Shown: positions 8,068 through 17,440 of the stretch, in pieces
How the letters are laid out: every line of letters begins with the position of its first letter
Position numbering within the stretch: the first letter of the stretch is position 1
The notes under the pieces: generated by a model
The model's database searches: none
The model's input: the letters and a program-made list of their open reading frames with translations, nothing else
What the model was told of the DNA's origin: nothing
Assembly (NCBI RefSeq): GCF_001280005.1
Contig: NZ_LGDW01000001.1
Location: forward strand, 1 to 64,000
DNA length: 64,000 nucleotides
Direction of reading: 5' to 3'
Source: Streptomyces sp. NRRL WC-3618
Lineage (GTDB): Bacteria; Actinomycetota; Actinomycetes; Streptomycetales; Streptomycetaceae
Translations under genes and position numbers: made by a program

Positions 8068-9174
8068 CTACCGCTCGGTGGCAGCGAGCTGACCGCACGC
8101 CCCGTCGATCTCCTGCCCACGGGTGTCCCGAACGGTGACGGGCACCCCGTGCGCGGCGATGGCCTCGACGAACGCCTTCTCGTCCTCGGGCCGCGAGGCG
8201 GTCCACTTGGACCCCGGAGTCGGGTTCAGCGGAATCAGGTTGACGTGCACGGGCTTGCCCCTGAGCAGCCGCCCGAGCCGGTCACCGCGCCAGGCCTGGT
8301 CGTTGATGTCCCTGATCAGCGCGTACTCGATGGACAGCCGGCGCCCCGACTTGGCCGCGTACTCCCACCCGGCGTCGAGGACCTCGCGCACCCTCCACCG
8401 CGTGTTGACGGGGACGAGGGTGTCGCGCAGCTCGTCGTCGGGCGCGTGCAGGGAGATGGCGAGCCGGCACTTGAAGCCTTCGTCGGCGAACCGGTGGATG
8501 GCCGGCACCAGCCCGACGGTCGAGAGGGTGATCCCGCGCTGCGACAGCCCCATGCCGTCCGGCTCGGGGTCGGTCAGCGCGCGGATGGCGCCGACGACGC
8601 GCTTGTAGTTGGCGAGGGGCTCACCCATGCCCATGAAGACGATGTTGGAGAGCCGCGCGGGGCCACCGGGGATCTCCCCGTCCCGCAGCGCACGCATCCC
8701 GTCCACGATCTGGTGCACGATCTCGGCGGTGGACAGATTCCGGTCCAGCCCCGCCTGCCCGGTCGCGCAGAACGGGCAGTTCATCCCGCACCCCGCCTGC
8801 GAACTGATGCACATGGTCACCCGGTCCGGGTACCGCATGAGCACCGACTCGACGAGCGTCCCGTCGAACATCCGCCACAGGGTCTTACGGGTGGTGTCCT
8901 GGTCGGTCGACAGATGTCGGACGACCGTCATCAGCTCCGGAAGCAGTGCCTCCTGGAGCTTTCCGCGCGAGGCGGCCGGGATGTCCGTCCACTCGGCCGG
9001 GTCGTGCGCGAGCCGCGCGAAGTAGTGCTGCGAGAGCTGCTTGGCACGAAACGGCTTCTCACCGATCGCGGCAACGGCCTCTTTACGCTCGGCGGGCGTG
9101 AGATCGGCAAGATGCCGCGGCGGCTTCTGAGCTCCGCGCGGGGCGACGAATGTGAGTTCTCCTGGCTTAGGCAT
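8068..9174 (-). CDS. rlmN: Dual-specificity 23S rRNA/tRNA adenine-C2 methyltransferase (radical SAM)
   Basis: 368 residues, the usual length. It has the radical-SAM cluster motif CGMNCPFC near residue 125, the SAM-binding segment [11 protein letters not shown], the RLAISLHAP segment, and the catalytic Cys near the C-terminus in [13 protein letters not shown] context (EIDGACGQL). The enzyme methylates A2503 of 23S rRNA and A37 of some tRNAs, fine-tuning ribosome accuracy. The start was set at MPKPGELTF; an ATG two codons upstream is also possible. The TPP riboswitch follows closely on the same strand. Confidence 0.95.
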   Translation of the reverse strand: MPKPGELTFVAPRGAQKPPRHLADLTPAERKEAVAAIGEKPFRAKQLSQHYFARLAHDPAEWTDIPAASRGKLQEALLPELMTVVRHLSTDQDTTRKTLWRMFDGTLVESVLMRYPDRVTMCISSQAGCGMNCPFCATGQAGLDRNLSTAEIVHQIVDGMRALRDGEIPGGPARLSNIVFMGMGEPLANYKRVVGAIRALTDPEPDGMGLSQRGITLSTVGLVPAIHRFADEGFKCRLAISLHAPDDELRDTLVPVNTRWRVREVLDAGWEYAAKSGRRLSIEYALIRDINDQAWRGDRLGRLLRGKPVHVNLIPLNPTPGSKWTASRPEDEKAFVEAIAAHGVPVTVRDTRGQEIDGACGQLAATER

Positions 9175-9275
9175 GGCCATACCAGTGTCGCAGACATCCG
9201 CACACCCCCTCACCCCCCTGTGGACAACCCCACACCCAGGGCACAAAAGGCCAGGTCGGCAGCGCACCTACGTAC

Positions 9276-9947
9276 TCACCGAGGCGCCGCGGCCATCACC
9301 CCCCGGAGCTGCGCCACCTCCCGCTCCAGCTCGCGGTAGTGGTCGCTGACCTTCTGTCGGGCCGTCGGTGTGACGCGGCCCCCGTCCAGTTCGGTCAGTC
9401 GGGCGCCCAGGGCGGTGAGGCCTGCCTGCCAGTCGTGCCAGCCGTCCGCGCCCTGGGCCTCCGTCAGCTCGTGCTGGGCGGCGCGCAGAGCCGCGTGGGC
9501 CCCCTCGCGCAGCGGGAGGAGGTCGGCGCGCAGCCGTTCGGTGCGCTCGCGGAGATAGACGAAGGACTCGCCGTATCCGGCGAACGTCTCCCGCAGGTCG
9601 GTCATCGACCTGACCTGCCCCCTGAGCGCCTCCAGCCAGGGCACGGCCACCTCGACGCCGTGTTCGGCCGCCTGGACGGTCGCGGTACGGACCTCCTGGT
9701 ACTGCTGGGAGACGACGTCCAGGTCGGCGAAGACACCCATCGCGCCGAGCGTCTGCTCGCGGATGGTGTCCGAGGGAAGTCCGTCTCCCTGGTCGAGCAG
9801 CGCTTCGATCCGCGCCAGCTCGCCCCGCACCGCCCGGCGCAGGTCCAGCAGCGCCTGGTGAGCGGCGTCGGCCGCCTCGACCGGGCCGGCGACAGCCGCC
9901 AGCCCCTCGGCCTGCCGCTGACGTCTGGTCCGGCTACGCCCCCACAT
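9276..9947 (-). CDS. Coiled-coil protein of unknown function
   Basis: 223 residues with no signal peptide or membrane segment. It starts with a very basic stretch (WGRSRTRRQRQ), then is dominated by heptad-rich, charged alpha-helical sequence with Arg, Glu, Leu and Ala, ending DHYRELEREVAQLRG. It most likely forms a coiled coil. The ATG has a good GGAAGGGG ribosome site. No catalytic motif is seen. It lies between cdsA and rlmN on the same strand but is separated from both by about 100 bases. I do not recognise the family. Confidence 0.7.
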   Translation of the reverse strand: MWGRSRTRRQRQAEGLAAVAGPVEAADAAHQALLDLRRAVRGELARIEALLDQGDGLPSDTIREQTLGAMGVFADLDVVSQQYQEVRTATVQAAEHGVEVAVPWLEALRGQVRSMTDLRETFAGYGESFVYLRERTERLRADLLPLREGAHAALRAAQHELTEAQGADGWHDWQAGLTALGARLTELDGGRVTPTARQKVSDHYRELEREVAQLRGVMAAAPR

Positions 9948-10072
9948 GCATGCCACCCCTTCCGGACGGATCGACCGCACTGAAGTCGATCTTAGGTTCG
10001 AAAGGGGTGGATTCGGTCCGTCGTAGGTGTTTCACACGAAACCCGGACCGTACTGGAACATTCCGAGTGCCC

Positions 10073-11194
10073 TCAGCCCACGAAGGCGACGAACAGCAGC
10101 CACACGACAGGAGCCGTGGGCAGCAGTGAGTCCAGCCGGTCCATGATGCCGCCGTGCCCGGGCAGCAGCGTGCCCATGTCCTTGATGCCCAGGTCCCGCT
10201 TGATCATGGACTCGCCGAGGTCGCCGAGCGTCGCGCTGACCGCGACCGCGAGGCCCAGCACCAGTCCCTGCCACCAGGTGCCGTCGTCGATCACGTACTC
10301 CATCAGCAGCGCGCCCGCCACCATCGCGAACGTGACAGCGCCGAGCAGTCCCTCGCGGGTCTTGCCGGGGCTGATGCGCGGGGCGAGCTTGTGTTTGCCG
10401 AAGCGCCAGCCGATCGCGTACGCGCCGGTGTCGCTGACGACCGTCAGCAGGAGGAACGTCATGACGCGCTGCGCACCGTCGTCGGCGGTGAGCATCATCG
10501 CGACGAAGGTGGCCAGGAAGGGGACGTAGAAGGCAGCGAAAACGCCTGCCGTGACGTCCTTGAGATAGCCTTCCGGAGGTTCCGTCATACGCCAGACCAG
10601 GACCGCGAGCGCGGTGAGGGCCATCGCGACCCACGCGCCCTCGGGACCTCGGACGTATCCGGAGACGACCATCGCGGCCCCGCCGAGCGCGAGCGGCACC
10701 AGCGGCGCCTTGATGCCCTTGCGCTCCTGGAGCCGGGACGTCAGTTCCCACAGACCCACCACGACGGCGACCGCGATCACTCCGACGAAGGCGGCCTTGA
10801 CGACGAACAACGACGCGATGATCACCGCGCCGAGCCCGACGCCGACCCCTATGGCCGCACCGAGGTCCCGGCCCGCGCTCTTCTTCTGCGGGGCGGGCTG
10901 TGGGGTGTCGTCGGACATGTGCATGGAATCCGGCTTCTGCGGCATCGCCCCGTAGGGCTGCGCCTGCGGCATCTCGTCGTGGAACGAGGGGCCGCCCGGC
11001 CGAGCGGCCCCCCGGTCGTCATCCTGGTCTCCGCCGTGTGCGGGTACGTCGGGCACGATGGGCATGGGGCGAGTCTGCTGCGCGTGGTGCGCATCATACG
11101 CGGGACCCGCCGGGGCAGCCCCCTGGACAGGCCCTCCGTCGGACGGCCCCCAGTACCCGGCGTGGGGCGGCGCCCCCCAGGAAGAGTCGTTCAT
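10073..11194 (-). CDS. cdsA: Phosphatidate cytidylyltransferase (CDP-diacylglycerol synthase)
   Basis: 373 residues. The first about 125 residues are hydrophilic, rich in Pro, Gly and Ala, and cytoplasmic; they are an extension compared with the E. coli enzyme. The rest holds about eight membrane helices. The family signature near the C-terminus is intact: SMIKRDLGIKDMG followed by PGHGGIMDRLDS. The enzyme makes CDP-diacylglycerol from phosphatidate and CTP, the branch point for phospholipid synthesis. Its ATG overlaps the frr stop (TGATG), so the two are translationally coupled. Confidence 0.95.
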   Translation of the reverse strand: MNDSSWGAPPHAGYWGPSDGGPVQGAAPAGPAYDAHHAQQTRPMPIVPDVPAHGGDQDDDRGAARPGGPSFHDEMPQAQPYGAMPQKPDSMHMSDDTPQPAPQKKSAGRDLGAAIGVGVGLGAVIIASLFVVKAAFVGVIAVAVVVGLWELTSRLQERKGIKAPLVPLALGGAAMVVSGYVRGPEGAWVAMALTALAVLVWRMTEPPEGYLKDVTAGVFAAFYVPFLATFVAMMLTADDGAQRVMTFLLLTVVSDTGAYAIGWRFGKHKLAPRISPGKTREGLLGAVTFAMVAGALLMEYVIDDGTWWQGLVLGLAVAVSATLGDLGESMIKRDLGIKDMGTLLPGHGGIMDRLDSLLPTAPVVWLLFVAFVG

Positions 11195-11751
11195 CAGACT
11201 TCGAGAAGCTCCGCTTCCTTGTGCTTGAGGAGCTCGTCCACCTGCGCGACGTACTTCGCGGTGGTGTCGTCGAGCTCCTTCTCCGCGCGGCGGCCCTCGT
11301 CCTCGCCGACCTCGCCGTCCTTGACGAACTTGTCGATGGCGTCCTTGGCCTTGCGGCGGATGGACCGGATCGAGATCTTGGAGTCCTCGGCCTTGGTCCG
11401 GGCCACCTTGATGTAGTCCTTGCGGCGCTCCTGGGTGAGCTCGGGGAACACCACGCGGATGATGTTTCCGTCGTTGCTCGGGTTGACGCCGAGGTCGGAG
11501 TCGCGGATCGCCTGTTCGATGTTGCGCAGTGCGCTCTTGTCGAACGGGGTCACCACGGCCATGCGCGGTTCGGGCACGGAGAACGAGGCCAGCTGGTTGA
11601 TCGGCGTCAGCGCGCCGTAGTAGTCGGCCACGATCTTGTTGAACATCGCCGGGTGCGCACGACCGGTGCGGATCGCGGCGAAGTCCTCCTTGGCGACCAC
11701 GACGGCCTTCTCCATCTTCTCCTCGGCCTCGAGGAGGGTCTCTTCGATCAC
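11194..11751 (-). CDS. frr: Ribosome recycling factor
   Basis: 185 residues, exactly the family length, starting [17 protein letters not shown]. Motifs of domain I are visible: [11 protein letters not shown], and in domain [18 protein letters not shown]. With EF-G it splits post-termination ribosomes. The start is the second of two adjacent GTG codons, preceded by AGGAG; the larger upstream reading frame is not conserved in character. It follows pyrH on the same strand after a gap of about 150 bases, the common bacterial order. Confidence 0.97.
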   Translation of the reverse strand: MIEETLLEAEEKMEKAVVVAKEDFAAIRTGRAHPAMFNKIVADYYGALTPINQLASFSVPEPRMAVVTPFDKSALRNIEQAIRDSDLGVNPSNDGNIIRVVFPELTQERRKDYIKVARTKAEDSKISIRSIRRKAKDAIDKFVKDGEVGEDEGRRAEKELDDTTAKYVAQVDELLKHKEAELLEV

Positions 11752-11900
11752 CACTTGCTCCTGCGTGTCTTGAGTAGGCCCGGCTGCTGTTCTCGGTCCG
11801 CGGCCGGCTGCGTCGCGTCTTCTTCCTGCACGGTTCCCGACCGCCAGGACATTGTCCATCCCCCGCTCAGGGACCATCCCCGGTCGGAGCTGATCCCTTG

Positions 11901-12659
11901 TCAGTCCCGGCTGCTCGGTTCACCGACAAGCGTGCCGATCTTCTCACCCTTGACGGCCCGCGCGATATTGCCCTCGGTCAGAAGCTCGAAGACCAGGATC
12001 GGGAGCTTGTTGTCACGGCACAGCGTGATCGCGGTCATGTCGGCGACCTTGAGGTCCCGGGTGATGACCTCGCCGTACCCGAGCGAGTCGAACTTGAGGG
12101 CCCCGGGGTTGGTCTTCGGGTCGGAGTCGTAGACCCCGTCCACGCCGTTCTTGCCCATCAGCAGCGCCTCGGCGTCGATCTCCAGGGCGCGCTGCGCGGC
12201 GGTCGTGTCGGTGGAGAAGTACGGCATGCCCATACCGGCACCGAAGATGACCACACGGCCCTTCTCCAGGTGCCGTACGGCACGCAGCGGGATGTACGGC
12301 TCGGCGACCTGGCCCATGGTGATGGCGGTCTGGACCCGGCTGTCGATGCCCTCCTTCTCCAGGAAGTCCTGGAGCGCGAGGCAGTTCATGACGGTGCCGA
12401 GCATGCCCATGTAGTCGGAGCGGGCCCGGTCCATGCCGCGCTGCTGAAGTTCCGCGCCGCGAAAGAAGTTGCCGCCGCCGATGACGACGGCGATCTCGGC
12501 ACCGTCGCGCACGACGGCCGCGATCTCGCGGGCAATCTTGTGCACCACGTCGGGGTCGACGCCCAGGCCCCCGCCGCCGGAGAAGGCCTCCCCGGACAGC
12601 TTCAGCATGAACCGACCGCGCACTTTGCCGTCGTCGCTCTTCTGGGCCTTGGTGGTCAT
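11901..12659 (-). CDS. pyrH: UMP kinase
   Basis: 252 residues. Amino-acid-kinase fold with [12 protein letters not shown] at the N-terminus, the GGGNFFRG phosphate loop, and [22 protein letters not shown] in the centre. It phosphorylates UMP to UDP as a hexamer and is usually feedback-inhibited by UTP. Start was set at [10 protein letters not shown]; the longer frame has no ribosome site. The gene lies between tsf and frr, with a long 5' gap containing a hairpin, so it is probably also transcribed from its own promoter. Confidence 0.97.
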   Translation of the reverse strand: MTTKAQKSDDGKVRGRFMLKLSGEAFSGGGGLGVDPDVVHKIAREIAAVVRDGAEIAVVIGGGNFFRGAELQQRGMDRARSDYMGMLGTVMNCLALQDFLEKEGIDSRVQTAITMGQVAEPYIPLRAVRHLEKGRVVIFGAGMGMPYFSTDTTAAQRALEIDAEALLMGKNGVDGVYDSDPKTNPGALKFDSLGYGEVITRDLKVADMTAITLCRDNKLPILVFELLTEGNIARAVKGEKIGTLVGEPSSRD

Positions 12660-12695
12660 GGAGAATCTCGCCTCTTCACGTGTCACACATACGAA

Positions 12696-12749
12696 GGAGA
12701 CCATTGCCGGTGGGGTGTCGATCGCATCCCATGGTCGGCAATGGCCTCC
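12696..12749 (-). terminator. Long-range hairpin in the tsf-pyrH gap
   Basis: On the plus strand GGAGACCATTGCC is complementary, with one mismatch, to GGCAATGGCCTCC 28 bases further on. It can form a strong stem between the tsf stop and the pyrH start and may terminate tsf transcripts or act in the pyrH leader. No T-run follows. Confidence 0.45.
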
Positions 12750-12862
12750 TCGTCAGATCTGCTGTCGTCCGCCACGCGCGCGTGCGTGACGGCGTACGCG
12801 CGCGACTGTCGTCGACCCTATAGGTATGCCTACGCGGGCCGCGCGTCGATCGCGGTACGGAC

Positions 12863-13699
12863 TCAGATGCCGACCTTGATGCGCGTGAAGCGCTTCAGGG
12901 TGACACCGGCCTCGTCCAGGACCTTCTGGACGGACTTCTTGTTGTCCAGCGCGTACGGCTGGCCGAGCAGCGTGGCGTCCTTGAAGAAGCCGTTGAGGCG
13001 ACCCTCGACGATCTTCGGCAGGGCGGCCTCGGGCTTGCCCTCGGCGCGGGTGGTCTCCTCGGCGACGCGGCGCTCGGTCTCGACGACCTCGGCCGGCACG
13101 TCCTCCTTGGAGAGGTACTTCGGCGCGAAGGCGGCGATGTGCTGGGCGATACCCTTGGCCACCTCGGCGTTGGGCTTGTCCAGCTCGACGAGGACACCGA
13201 TCTGCGGGGGCAGGTCGGGCATCGTGCGGTGCATGTACGCCAGCACGAAACCGTCCGCGTACTGCGCGAAGCGGTCCAGGACGATCTTCTCGCCCAGGTT
13301 GGCGTTGGCCTCGTCGACGTACGCCTGAACCGTCTTGCCGGACTCGATCTCGGAGGCGAGCAGCGCCTCGATGTCGGCCGGGGAGGTCTTGGCGACGTGC
13401 TCGGCGAGCGCGTTGGCCGCAGCCTGGAACTTCTCGCCCTTGGCGACGAAGTCCGTCTCGCACTTCAGCTCGACGAGGACACCGGAGGTGTTGTCGTCGG
13501 CGATGATCGAGACGACCGCGCCGTTCTCGGCGGAACGGCCCTCGCGCTTGGCGACGCCCTTCTGGCCCTTGATGCGCAGGGCCTCTACGGCCTTGTCGAC
13601 ATCGCCCTCGGCCTCGTCGAGCGCCTTCTTGCAGTCCATCATGCCGGCGCCGGTGAGCTCACGGAGCTTCTTGACGTCGGCGGCGGTGTAGTTCGCCAT
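12863..13699 (-). CDS. tsf: Elongation factor Ts
   Basis: 278 residues. N-terminal UBA-like domain VKKLRELTGAGMMDCKKAL and the core motif CETDFVAKGEKF, which contacts EF-Tu. It exchanges GDP for GTP on EF-Tu. It is downstream of rpsB on the same strand, the universal bacterial pairing, and separated by a strong hairpin that probably lowers its expression relative to rpsB. Confidence 0.98.
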   Translation of the reverse strand: MANYTAADVKKLRELTGAGMMDCKKALDEAEGDVDKAVEALRIKGQKGVAKREGRSAENGAVVSIIADDNTSGVLVELKCETDFVAKGEKFQAAANALAEHVAKTSPADIEALLASEIESGKTVQAYVDEANANLGEKIVLDRFAQYADGFVLAYMHRTMPDLPPQIGVLVELDKPNAEVAKGIAQHIAAFAPKYLSKEDVPAEVVETERRVAEETTRAEGKPEAALPKIVEGRLNGFFKDATLLGQPYALDNKKSVQKVLDEAGVTLKRFTRIKVGI

Positions 13700-13739
13700 G
13701 ATTCTCGGAGTCTCTCTCGAAGTCTGAAAGATCTACGGA

Positions 13740-13780
13740 TCGAACGGCGGGGGCCCGATGGAGGTGCCCCCGCCGTTCGA
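13740..13780 (-). terminator. rpsB-tsf intergenic attenuator hairpin
   Basis: TCGAACGGCGGGGGC pairs perfectly with GCCCCCGCCGTTCGA around an 11-base loop, 20 bases after the rpsB stop. Streptomyces rpsB-tsf operons are reported to carry an attenuator-like structure at this place that lets only part of the transcripts read into tsf. Confidence 0.7.
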
Positions 13781-13799
13781 CAACCCGAAGGGGTGAGGG

Positions 13800-14717
13800 T
13801 CAGGCCTGCTCGGCGTCCGCGGCCGGAGCCTCGGCGACGGGGGCCTCAGCGGCGACCTCGGCCTCGGCCTCAGCAGGGGCCTCGGTCTCGGCGGGAGCCT
13901 CGGCAGCGGCCTCGGCGGCGGGCGCCTCGGCGTCGTCGGCCTTCTTCTCGCCCTCGAGGAGGTCGCGCTCCCACTCGGCGAGGGGCTCGGCAACGGCCTT
14001 CTCGCCCTTGTCACCGGTGTTGACGCCGGAACGGGACATGAGGCCCTCGGCGACAGCGTCGGCGATCACGCGGGTGAGCAGGGTGACGGAGCGGATCGCG
14101 TCGTCGTTGCCCGGGATCTTGTAGTCGACCTCGTCGGGGTCGCAGTTGGTGTCGAGGATGGCGACGACCGGAATGTTGAGCTTCCGGGCCTCACCGACCG
14201 CGATGTGCTCCTTCTTGGTGTCCACGATCCAGACGGCGCTGGGCACCTTGGACATCTCGCGGATACCACCGAGGGTCTTCTCCAGCTTGGCCTTCTCGCG
14301 CGAGAGCACGAGAAGCTCCTTCTTGGTGAGACCCGACGCGGCGACGTCCTCGAAGTCGATCTGCTCGAGCTCCTTGAGGCGCTGCAGACGCTTGTAGACG
14401 GTCGAGAAGTTGGTGAGCATGCCGCCCAGCCAGCGCTGGTTGACGTAGGGCATGCCGACGCGGGTCGCCTGCTCGGCGATCGCCTCCTGCGCCTGCTTCT
14501 TCGTGCCGACGAACATGACCGTGCCGCCGTGGGCGACGGTCTCCTTGACGAACTCGTAGGCGCGGTCGATGTACGACAGCGACTGGAGCAGGTCGATGAT
14601 GTAGATGCCGTTGCGCTCCGTGAAGATGAAGCGCTTCATCTTCGGGTTCCAACGACGGGTCTGGTGACCGAAGTGGACGCCGCTTTCCAGCAGCTCCCGC
14701 ATCGTGACGACGGCCAT
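13800..14717 (-). CDS. rpsB: 30S ribosomal protein S2
   Basis: 305 residues starting [20 protein letters not shown], the S2 hallmark, with [20 protein letters not shown] following and [19 protein letters not shown] in the second half. The last about 60 residues are an acidic, Ala/Glu-rich tail (many EAPAE units) typical of actinobacterial S2. The upstream extension of the frame was rejected because it lacks conserved sequence; an AAGGAGAAC ribosome site precedes the chosen ATG. Confidence 0.98.
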   Translation of the reverse strand: MAVVTMRELLESGVHFGHQTRRWNPKMKRFIFTERNGIYIIDLLQSLSYIDRAYEFVKETVAHGGTVMFVGTKKQAQEAIAEQATRVGMPYVNQRWLGGMLTNFSTVYKRLQRLKELEQIDFEDVAASGLTKKELLVLSREKAKLEKTLGGIREMSKVPSAVWIVDTKKEHIAVGEARKLNIPVVAILDTNCDPDEVDYKIPGNDDAIRSVTLLTRVIADAVAEGLMSRSGVNTGDKGEKAVAEPLAEWERDLLEGEKKADDAEAPAAEAAAEAPAETEAPAEAEAEVAAEAPVAEAPAADAEQA

Positions 14718-14989
14718 GGCCGTTCTCCTTGTGTTTCTCGGTTGTGCCGCGGGTACCGGCCGGCACCCGCGCCTGACGCCCGATTTGCGCCTTGCCGCGA
14801 GGGACCGAGAGGCGCTGACACCGGCCCTGTGAGGGGCCTGATGTCGGGGCGTGCGAAGTCGACCCGGTGACCCGGATCGCCAAAGGAAGTGTACGGGACC
14901 GACGGGGCCCCGGGTGACGCCGATATCCACAACCGGTCAGTTCTCCACAGCCCCACCCGAACCGTCCCGAATCACGCCAGGCTCCGTCC

Positions 14990-15676
14990 ATGCGAGCGAA
15001 ACGAGGAGTGCGCCGGGGCTTTGGAGTGCTGCTGGCCCTGACTCTGACACTGACGGCGTCGACAGCACGGGGAGCCGGGGCCGGGGCGGCCCCGCCGGCG
15101 GACCCCGCCGCACCGGACGCCCCTCCCCCACCCGCGATCGCCCGCGCCTGGCCGGTGGGGACCCGCCCCCTGGTCCTGCGCGCCTGGGAACCGCCCCCGT
15201 CGCCCTACGCCAGGGGCCACCGAGGCGTGGACCTGGCGGCTGCCTCTGGCGCCCCGGTCCACGCGGTGGCCGCCGGCCGGGTGCACTTCGCGGGCCGGGT
15301 GGCGGGACGTGGGGTCGTCTCCGTGGAACTTTCGGGCACCGGCACCCCGCCCCTGCGCACGACGTACGAACCGGTGACGGCGGCGGTGGAGAAGGGGACG
15401 GAGGTGGCGGCGGGCGAGGTGGTGGGCACCCTGGAGCCCGGGAGCGGCCACTGCGCGACGCCGTGCCTGCACTGGGGCCTGCTCAGAGGCGACACCTACC
15501 TGGACCCGCTCACCCTGCTGCCCCCGTGGCTCCTGCACCGGGGCCCGTCCCGCCTGCTGCCGGTCCTGGGCGTGCCCCTGCCCGAGCCCCTCCACGCCCG
15601 CGCCGGCCGCGTCGGCTCACGGCGCCGGCTCAGCCCCGTACACCGCGCAACGCCATCACCACAGCCGCGTCCGTGA
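14990..15676 (+). CDS. Secreted M23-family peptidase-like protein
   Basis: 228 residues. A signal peptide (basic start, then VLLALTLTLTASTARG) is followed by a Pro/Ala-rich linker and one M23 (LytM) domain. The metal ligands are recognisable: HRGVDLA (HxxxD) near residue 78 and CLHWGL (the second HxH motif reduced to HWG) near residue 160. LytM domains cleave peptidoglycan cross-bridges or, when degenerate, activate amidases. Here the final HxH appears incomplete, so activity is uncertain. It is divergent from rpsB and its 3' end overlaps the convergent TetR gene by 47 bases. Confidence 0.85.
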   Translation: MRAKRGVRRGFGVLLALTLTLTASTARGAGAGAAPPADPAAPDAPPPPAIARAWPVGTRPLVLRAWEPPPSPYARGHRGVDLAAASGAPVHAVAAGRVHFAGRVAGRGVVSVELSGTGTPPLRTTYEPVTAAVEKGTEVAAGEVVGTLEPGSGHCATPCLHWGLLRGDTYLDPLTLLPPWLLHRGPSRLLPVLGVPLPEPLHARAGRVGSRRRLSPVHRATPSPQPRP

Positions 15677-16220
15677 TCACCGCGGGGTCTTCCGCCACCC
15701 CGAACTCGATCCGCCGCACGGCCGCGTCCACGATCCCCTGCAACAGCATCGCGGCCATCCGGGGCTGCGCGTGCCCGATGTCCCGCAAGGCCTCGACCAC
15801 CATCGCGACGAGCCCTCCGTGCGCCGCCCGGATCTTCTCCCGGGCCCCCGCGTCCAGCTCGCTCGCCGAGATCGCCACCACGGCCCGGTGCCGCTGGTCA
15901 CCCACCAGGGCGAGCTGCCGGCGCACATACGCCTCGACCTTGCCCTCGGGCCCGTCCGCCGCGGCCATCGCCGCCTCGACCTCGGCCGCCCAGACCGGGA
16001 AGTCGACCTCGCACAGCTCCTCGACGACGGACGCCCGTGACCGGAAGTACTCGTAGACCGACGACCGCGCGAGCCCTGTCCGTTCGGCGAGGGCCGGGAA
16101 GGTCAGCGCCTCCGTCCCGCCCTCGGACAACAGGGACCTCGCCGCGTCCAGCAGGGCGGCTCGCTGCATCGACCGGTGCTCGGCCACGGAGGCCGCTCGA
16201 ATCCTTGGCACGTCAACCAC
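15630..16220 (-). CDS. TetR-family transcriptional regulator
   Basis: 196 residues. The N-terminal helix-turn-helix is clear: AARSLLSEGGTEALTFPALAERTGLARSSVYEYFRSRASVV spans residues 26-66 (quoted in parts: TFPALAERTGLARSSVYEYF is the recognition region). The C-terminal ligand domain is variable and gives no clue to the effector. It starts with GTG. It lies 55 bases downstream of whiG on the same strand and may be co-transcribed with it; its targets are unknown. Confidence 0.88.
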   Translation of the reverse strand: MVDVPRIRAASVAEHRSMQRAALLDAARSLLSEGGTEALTFPALAERTGLARSSVYEYFRSRASVVEELCEVDFPVWAAEVEAAMAAADGPEGKVEAYVRRQLALVGDQRHRAVVAISASELDAGAREKIRAAHGGLVAMVVEALRDIGHAQPRMAAMLLQGIVDAAVRRIEFGVAEDPAVITDAAVVMALRGVRG

Positions 16221-16275
16221 TGTACGGACGGACCACGCCGGAGGGGAGGGCGTCCGGTCGGCCGGTCCGGCCGGC

Positions 16276-17118
16276 TCAGCGGCCGAAGCTCGCCAGTTTC
16301 GCGCGCAGTTGCAGGACGGACTTGGTGTGGATCTGACTGACCCGGCTCTCGGTCACGCCCAGCACGTTGCCGATCTCCGCGAGGGTGAGGCCCTCGTAGT
16401 AGTACAGCGTCACCACGGTCTTCTCCCGGTCGGGCAGCGTGCTGATCGCTCGCGCCAGAAACCGCCGCAGCTCCCGCCCCTCGGCCACCTCGACCGGGTT
16501 GTCGGCGGCGGTGTCCTCCAGCGTGTCCATGAGGCTCAGCCGGTCCCCGCCCTCACCACCGGCGTGCAGCAGCTCCTCCAGCGCCACCACGTTCGCCAGC
16601 GACAACTGGCTGAACACCGCGTGCAGGTCGTCGACCGCGATACCCATCTCGGCGGCCACCTCGCCCTCCGACGGAGTCCGGCGCAGCCGCGCCTCCAGCG
16701 TCGCGTACGCCCGCTCCACGTTCCGCGCCTTCTGCCGCACCGACCGCGGAATCCAGTCCAGCGCCCGCAACTCGTCGATCATCGCGCCCCGGATACGGGT
16801 GATCGCGTACGTCTCGAACTTGATCTCCCGCTCGATGTCGAACTTCTCGATCGCGTCGATCAGCCCGAACACCCCGGAGGAGACGAAGTCCGCCTGCTCG
16901 ACGTTGGGCGGCAGCCCCACGCTCACCCGTCCGGCGACGTACTTCACGAGCGGCGAGTAGTGCAGGATCAGCTGCTCGCGCAGCCGCTCGTCACCCGTCG
17001 TCTTGTACGAGCGCCACAGCTCGTCGAGCGTCGAGGGAGCGGGCGGGCGCACGTTACCGCCGTCGCGGGCGGCGGGTGGGGCCGCCGCCCGGTCGGACCC
17101 GGAGGTGTGCTGGGGCAT
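16276..17118 (-). CDS. whiG: RNA polymerase sigma factor WhiG
   Basis: 280 residues, the length of S. coelicolor WhiG. It is a sigma-28/FliA-type factor with region 2 ([19 protein letters not shown], then [10 protein letters not shown] and [18 protein letters not shown]), region 3 and region 4 ([20 protein letters not shown] then [13 protein letters not shown]). In Streptomyces it commits aerial hyphae to sporulation by transcribing whiH and whiI, and is held inactive by RsiG with cyclic-di-GMP. The start [10 protein letters not shown] matches the known protein; the longer upstream frame is discarded. Confidence 0.97.
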   Translation of the reverse strand: MPQHTSGSDRAAAPPAARDGGNVRPPAPSTLDELWRSYKTTGDERLREQLILHYSPLVKYVAGRVSVGLPPNVEQADFVSSGVFGLIDAIEKFDIEREIKFETYAITRIRGAMIDELRALDWIPRSVRQKARNVERAYATLEARLRRTPSEGEVAAEMGIAVDDLHAVFSQLSLANVVALEELLHAGGEGGDRLSLMDTLEDTAADNPVEVAEGRELRRFLARAISTLPDREKTVVTLYYYEGLTLAEIGNVLGVTESRVSQIHTKSVLQLRAKLASFGR

Positions 17119-17440
17119 ACGTCGCCTTGTGCCGTTCTGCCGTGAACCGGTGGTGTCTGGATGGGTGCCCGGATGAGCCGTCGGTCTGTTGCGGTCTGAT
17201 GTCGAATAACCCGTCTGGTCGAATTGCCTTTCCGACTGCCGGTCTGCACCGGAATCCACGTGAGCGTAGCGTGACTGAGGTGTCGCAGTGTGCGAGGACG
17301 GCGGGATGGGGTGTACGCAGATACGTTCCGCTGGACGCCCCCCGGGGTCACAGCCATCGCCCTGTGTGACCATCGGAGCGGACCAACTGCGGGAAATACC
17401 AAGGGCGTCGGGCATCCCCCGGACGGCCGAACACGCTCGG
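17119..17440. other. whiG upstream region (no gene seen)
   Basis: About 320 bases between dprA and whiG, both on minus. Codon bias is absent in all frames and no hairpin terminator was recognised. It probably contains the whiG promoter and leader, but no element could be identified with confidence. Confidence 0.4.

Noticed and set aside
12780..12862. Possible -10 box (TATAGG) upstream of pyrH
   Set aside because: No matching -35 at a good distance; not listed as a promoter.
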